Source: an uncultured Flammeovirgaceae bacterium
GTDB taxonomy: Bacteria > Bacteroidota > Bacteroidia > Cytophagales > Cyclobacteriaceae
Length of the DNA: 64,000 nucleotides
Direction of reading: 5' to 3'
Assembly (NCBI GenBank): GCA_937883755.1
Contig: CAKZYA010000048.1
Coordinates: 1 to 64,000, forward strand
The notes beneath the pieces were generated by a model. That model worked only from the letters and a program-made list of their open reading frames with translations. It did no database searches and was not told the origin of the DNA. The translations under genes were made by a program, and so were the position numbers. Shown one piece after another: positions 60,945 to 64,000 of this stretch. Positions within the stretch are counted from its first letter, which is position 1. Every line of letters begins with the position of its first letter.

Positions 60945-62000
60945 ATGCCGTCTAAAGATTTTGTTTCACCACTGTCGTATAAAGAAATTCTGTTTCAGGT
61001 ACTACTGCACGGAGTAGTGTTTATTTTTTACTCTTATGATCGGCGGAACCCGCAGGTAGAATCCTATCAGATAGTGTTTTTTTTAACCTACGCCGTAGCT
61101 GCCTTAATCATCAATTATCTTTTACTACCCCAGTTCTTATATCAGAAAAAGCATCTGCAATTTGTGGGTTGGACAATTGTGGTTATCGCTGCATTAATAT
61201 TTATAGAAGAAGCAGTGATAGAACAGATTTATTTTCCTGATACCCGTGGGCAACGGTTTCTGGGAGTTTTCTTTAGTTTGTGGGGAGTACTGCCAGTAAT
61301 CACAGTATTGTCGGGGTTTAAGTTTGCCTGGGATGCACTGAGAAAACAGCAGGAGGTTGAGTTATTAAAGAGTACGATTAAAGAAAGTGAGCTAAAGTTT
61401 TTAAAATCTCAGATCAACCCTCACTTTCTATTTAATAACCTTAACAACCTATACTCTTACGCCATAGATTTTTCCCCTAAGACCCCCGAGATTATTCTGA
61501 AGTTGAGTTCGGTACTACGCTACATGCTTTACGAATGCAAAGAAAAGTTAGTGCCTTTGACCAAAGAGGTAAAGCAACTGGAGAATTTTACCCAGCTCAG
61601 TCAGCTTCAAATTGAAGAGCGGGGAGTGGTAAACTTTAGAGCGGAAATTAATCAATCGGGTTACCAAATTGCTCCGCTGATACTGATTGTCTTTATCGAG
61701 AATGCCTTTAAACACAGCCAGGCTAGTCAGTCCGAAAATATTCGGATTGATATTGCTATCCAACTTTCGGAAGAAGGTGAACTGGGATTTAGCTGTAAGA
61801 ACAACTTTCAACCCGTGGCTAATACTGATAATCTGGCTCAGGGTATTGGACTAGACAATGTGAAAAAACGGCTACAACTTCTCTACCCCAATACTCACCA
61901 GTTAACCATTAAGGAAACTGATAGTCAGTACGAAGTGTATCTGTCAATGCAGTTAAAAAGACTGAATAAAGAAAAAATGGTCTACCAGTATACTAATTGA
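60945..62000 (+). CDS. LytS-type sensor histidine kinase
   Basis: A 351-residue membrane kinase. Four transmembrane helices in the first 150 residues are followed by a coiled linker and the His_kinase domain with the phospho-acceptor in KSQINPHFLFNNLNNLYSYA. A compact HATPase follows (IVFIENAFKHSQ, GIGLDNVKKRLQLLYP). The ORF-track TTG start is replaced by ATG 60945. It pairs with the LytTR regulator 116 bases downstream. The sensed signal is unknown; helices without a periplasmic domain suggest a membrane-borne cue. Confidence 0.92.
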   Translation: MPSKDFVSPLSYKEILFQVLLHGVVFIFYSYDRRNPQVESYQIVFFLTYAVAALIINYLLLPQFLYQKKHLQFVGWTIVVIAALIFIEEAVIEQIYFPDTRGQRFLGVFFSLWGVLPVITVLSGFKFAWDALRKQQEVELLKSTIKESELKFLKSQINPHFLFNNLNNLYSYAIDFSPKTPEIILKLSSVLRYMLYECKEKLVPLTKEVKQLENFTQLSQLQIEERGVVNFRAEINQSGYQIAPLILIVFIENAFKHSQASQSENIRIDIAIQLSEEGELGFSCKNNFQPVANTDNLAQGIGLDNVKKRLQLLYPNTHQLTIKETDSQYEVYLSMQLKRLNKEKMVYQYTN

Positions 62001-62115
62001 AAATTGATAGGGGAAAGATATGAGATATGACATGTGAGATACAAAACTTTTAACCTCAGTAACCTACTAAACCTGTAACTTTCAAAACCGCACGACTGTT
62101 GCAATCGAGTCATCC

Positions 62116-62823
62116 ATGAACTGTATTATCATTGAAGATCAGCCCCCCGCTCAGCGAATTCTTAAAAAGTACATTGAAGACATTGGGTCGCTACAACTAA
62201 AAGCTACCCTCTCCGATGCTATTCAGGCGATTAATTACTTGAAGTCAGAGAAAGTTGATTTGATCTTCTTGGATATTCACTTACCGAAGATTTCGGGCAT
62301 TGATCTGCTAAAGACTAGCAACAATTTGCCACCGATTATCTTAACCACCGCCTTTGCTGATTATGCTTTAGAGAGTTACGAGTTTAATGTAGTAGATTAT
62401 CTTCTGAAGCCTTTTTCCTTTCAGCGATTTGTTAAGGCAGTCTCCCGAGTACCTACGTCTGATAGTGTTTCTGAACAGCCATTGGGCGAAGCTAAAGAGA
62501 TACCTCCAATCCGTCGCGAGCTATTTATTAAGTCGGGCTACGAGCATATTAAGGTTTTAGTAGATGATATCATCTACATCAAATCTGATGCGGATTACAC
62601 CGAGATTTTTCTGCCAGAAAAAAAACTTTTATCTTCCGAATCGCTCCGAAACTGGCTAGAAAAACTGGGTGACCAACAGTTTGTTCGGGTGCATAAATCC
62701 TACGTCATCAACGCTGATAAAATTGTCAAAGTGGTAGGTAATCAAATATATATGACCACTGATGCAGTAGTGCCCATTGGTAGAGCTTTCCGGGAGGATT
62801 TCACCGAGAAGTTCCTAAATTAA
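62116..62823 (+). CDS. LytTR response regulator
   Basis: A 235-residue regulator with a receiver domain (acidic IIEDQPPA, phospho-acceptor Asp53 in LIFLDIHLPK, Lys in DYLLKPF). A LytTR DNA-binding domain follows (about 130-232; IYIKSDADYTEIFL, FVRVHKSYVINADKI, VVPIGRAFREDF). LytTR proteins bind direct repeats with a 21-bp period. Such repeats lie upstream of both receptor paralogues nearby, so these are likely targets. Confidence 0.93.
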   Translation: MNCIIIEDQPPAQRILKKYIEDIGSLQLKATLSDAIQAINYLKSEKVDLIFLDIHLPKISGIDLLKTSNNLPPIILTTAFADYALESYEFNVVDYLLKPFSFQRFVKAVSRVPTSDSVSEQPLGEAKEIPPIRRELFIKSGYEHIKVLVDDIIYIKSDADYTEIFLPEKKLLSSESLRNWLEKLGDQQFVRVHKSYVINADKIVKVVGNQIYMTTDAVVPIGRAFREDFTEKFLN

Positions 62824-62871
62824 AAGCAGTAGAACCTTAATAACAGCTATCACACCTAACTTAAACCCAGC

Positions 62872-63762
62872 ATGAAAGAACTCAGAAAAGAGGACATTAG
62901 CCAAGAAGTATTTGACCTCTACGACGACTACGCCCATAACCGCATCGAGCGTCGGCAATTTTTGGATAAACTCTCTACTTATGCGGTAGGTGGTTTAACC
63001 TTGTCTTCATTGCTCAGTTTTATTATGCCCGATTACCAGAATAAAATTCAGGTGCGGCAAGATGATCCCCGACTAAAGTCAGAGTTCATTGAGTATGAAT
63101 CTCCGAAGGGTGGGGGGACGATTAAAGCGTTATTATCCAAGCCTGCCGATGCGTCAGGAAAACTGCCTGGTATTGTAGTGGTGCATGAAAACCGGGGATT
63201 GAATCCCCATATTGAAGATGTAGCCCGTCGAGCCGCGTTAGCCGGGTTTATTTCTCTAGCGCCTGATGCCCTAACTCCATTGGGCGGTTATCCAGGTACC
63301 GACGATGAAGGGCGGACATTACAGCGGCAGCGCGATCGAGACGAGATGTTGGAAGACTTTATCGCGGCCCACGATCATCTGAATAATCACTCTGAATGTA
63401 CCAGAAAAGTAGGCGTAGTTGGCTTTTGCTTCGGCGGTTGGATTTCTAATATGATGGCAGTGCGGGTATCAGAGTTAGATGCGGCGGTGCCATTTTACGG
63501 TGGGCAACCCGATGCTGAAATAGTTCCTCAAATCGAAGCTCCCCTACTACTTCATTTCGGAGAGCTAGATAAGCGGGTAAACGAAGGCTGGCCGGATTAC
63601 GAAGCTACTTTAAAAAAGCATGATAAAGAATATCAGGCTCATACGTACGCTAATGCTAATCATGGCTTTCATAATGATACAACTCCTCGTTACGATGCCG
63701 ACGCTGCTAAGCTGGCTTGGGAACGAACGATTGAGTTCTTTAAGAAACACTTGAAGGCATAA
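62872..63762 (+). CDS. Dienelactone hydrolase family protein
   Basis: A 296-residue alpha/beta hydrolase with the dienelactone hydrolase triad: Cys in VGFCFGGW, Asp in [11 protein letters not shown] and His in NANHGFHND. An N-terminal extension [27 protein letters not shown] looks like a Tat-type or anchor segment, so it may be exported. The substrate is not known. It follows the LytTR gene by 48 bases and may be transcribed with it. Confidence 0.9.
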   Translation: MKELRKEDISQEVFDLYDDYAHNRIERRQFLDKLSTYAVGGLTLSSLLSFIMPDYQNKIQVRQDDPRLKSEFIEYESPKGGGTIKALLSKPADASGKLPGIVVVHENRGLNPHIEDVARRAALAGFISLAPDALTPLGGYPGTDDEGRTLQRQRDRDEMLEDFIAAHDHLNNHSECTRKVGVVGFCFGGWISNMMAVRVSELDAAVPFYGGQPDAEIVPQIEAPLLLHFGELDKRVNEGWPDYEATLKKHDKEYQAHTYANANHGFHNDTTPRYDADAAKLAWERTIEFFKKHLKA

Positions 63763-64000
63763 ATTAACTGGATAGTCAGTAATTTGCAGAATACCAATCG
63801 TGAATAGGTAGCTATTTTCTAGCCTGGCAAATTGAACTTGACTCATCAGTAGCTAGGACTAGTATGTTCCCTTACTATCTCTAGTATTTTCTTTCATCTT
63901 CATCTTGCAATCAGCAATTTTTTGATTCCGCCTTTAGGAATAAAATAATTCGTCGTATACCTTTGTCTTAACTAGAATTAATCTAAATTAAAACAGTGGG
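63763..64000. other. Right-edge intergenic region
   Basis: A 238-base stretch without a gene. A -7-like box TACCTTTG (63958-63965) on the plus strand, without a clear -33 box, may belong to a gene beginning past the window edge. No repeat or RNA is recognised. Confidence 0.3.

Overview
The window reads as a chromosomal segment of a Bacteroidota bacterium, most likely an environmental or marine Cytophagales member. The grounds are four-fold. Three secreted proteins carry a T9SS type A sorting domain, there are several TonB-type outer-membrane proteins with an N-terminal carboxypeptidase-regulatory-like domain, and there are LytS/LytTR-type regulators. Promoters also match the Bacteroidota pattern (TTTG-N19-TAnnTTTG) with few Shine-Dalgarno sites. 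No tRNA, rRNA, CRISPR array, phage or intact insertion sequence was seen. Many ORF-track entries begin at GTG/TTG, so starts were re-chosen where an ATG, a signal peptide or a promoter gave a better answer.

Layout. 0-2 kb: alpha/beta hydrolase and DUF2817 (M14-like) peptidase. 2.3-4.8 kb (minus): an unusual regulatory operon of two paralogous STAS-like small proteins, a soluble PAS histidine kinase and a degenerate YrdC/Sua5-like protein. 5-7.4 kb: an alpha-oxoamine-synthase/GNAT fusion, probably for sphingolipid- or sulfonolipid-type base synthesis. 7.4-11.2 kb (minus): D-Ala-D-Ala ligase, PASTA protein and a T9SS cargo protein. 11.4-18.2 kb (minus): a complete leucine/isovalerate catabolic set (carboxylase alpha and beta, methylglutaconyl-CoA hydratase, acyl-CoA dehydrogenase, HMG-CoA lyase). 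18.3-25.5 kb (minus): a secreted M43 protease, then a TPR-CHAT protease coupled to a lipoprotein made of two copies of a new-looking Pro/Arg/Cys repeat.

25.6-33.3 kb (plus): polyprenyl synthase, rhomboid protease, small proteins, PLP enzyme, ilvE and prfB with its programmed frameshift; two decayed small genes lie in between. 33.4-36.2 kb (minus): a Fur-family regulator coupled to a TonB receptor. 36.4-42 kb: HiPIP-type lipoprotein, thioesterase plus LOV-like PAS protein, metE under a cobalamin riboswitch with a ribosome-site hairpin, and an enolase-superfamily enzyme. 42.1-46.6 kb (plus): an MbnP/MbnH-type copper cluster with a CxxCxC outer-membrane protein and a DJ-1/PfpI protein. 47-52.6 kb (plus): secreted reprolysin-type protease, lipoprotein, secreted acetolactate-decarboxylase-like protein, ferritin operon, a 52-residue Cys/Lys-rich protein missed by the ORF track, and an AAC(3)-I-like acetyltransferase. 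52.7-63.8 kb: two 793-residue paralogous outer-membrane receptors flanking AraC, MFS and beta-barrel genes, then a LytS/LytTR two-component pair and a dienelactone hydrolase.

The most interesting points are: the CHAT protease plus repeat lipoprotein pair; the STAS/STAS/kinase/YrdC-like operon; and a 21-bp-period direct-repeat element at the same position upstream of both 793-residue receptor genes, which resembles LytTR sites and sits near a LytTR regulator. The metE leader, with a riboswitch followed by a 12-bp hairpin that buries a Shine-Dalgarno site, is also notable.
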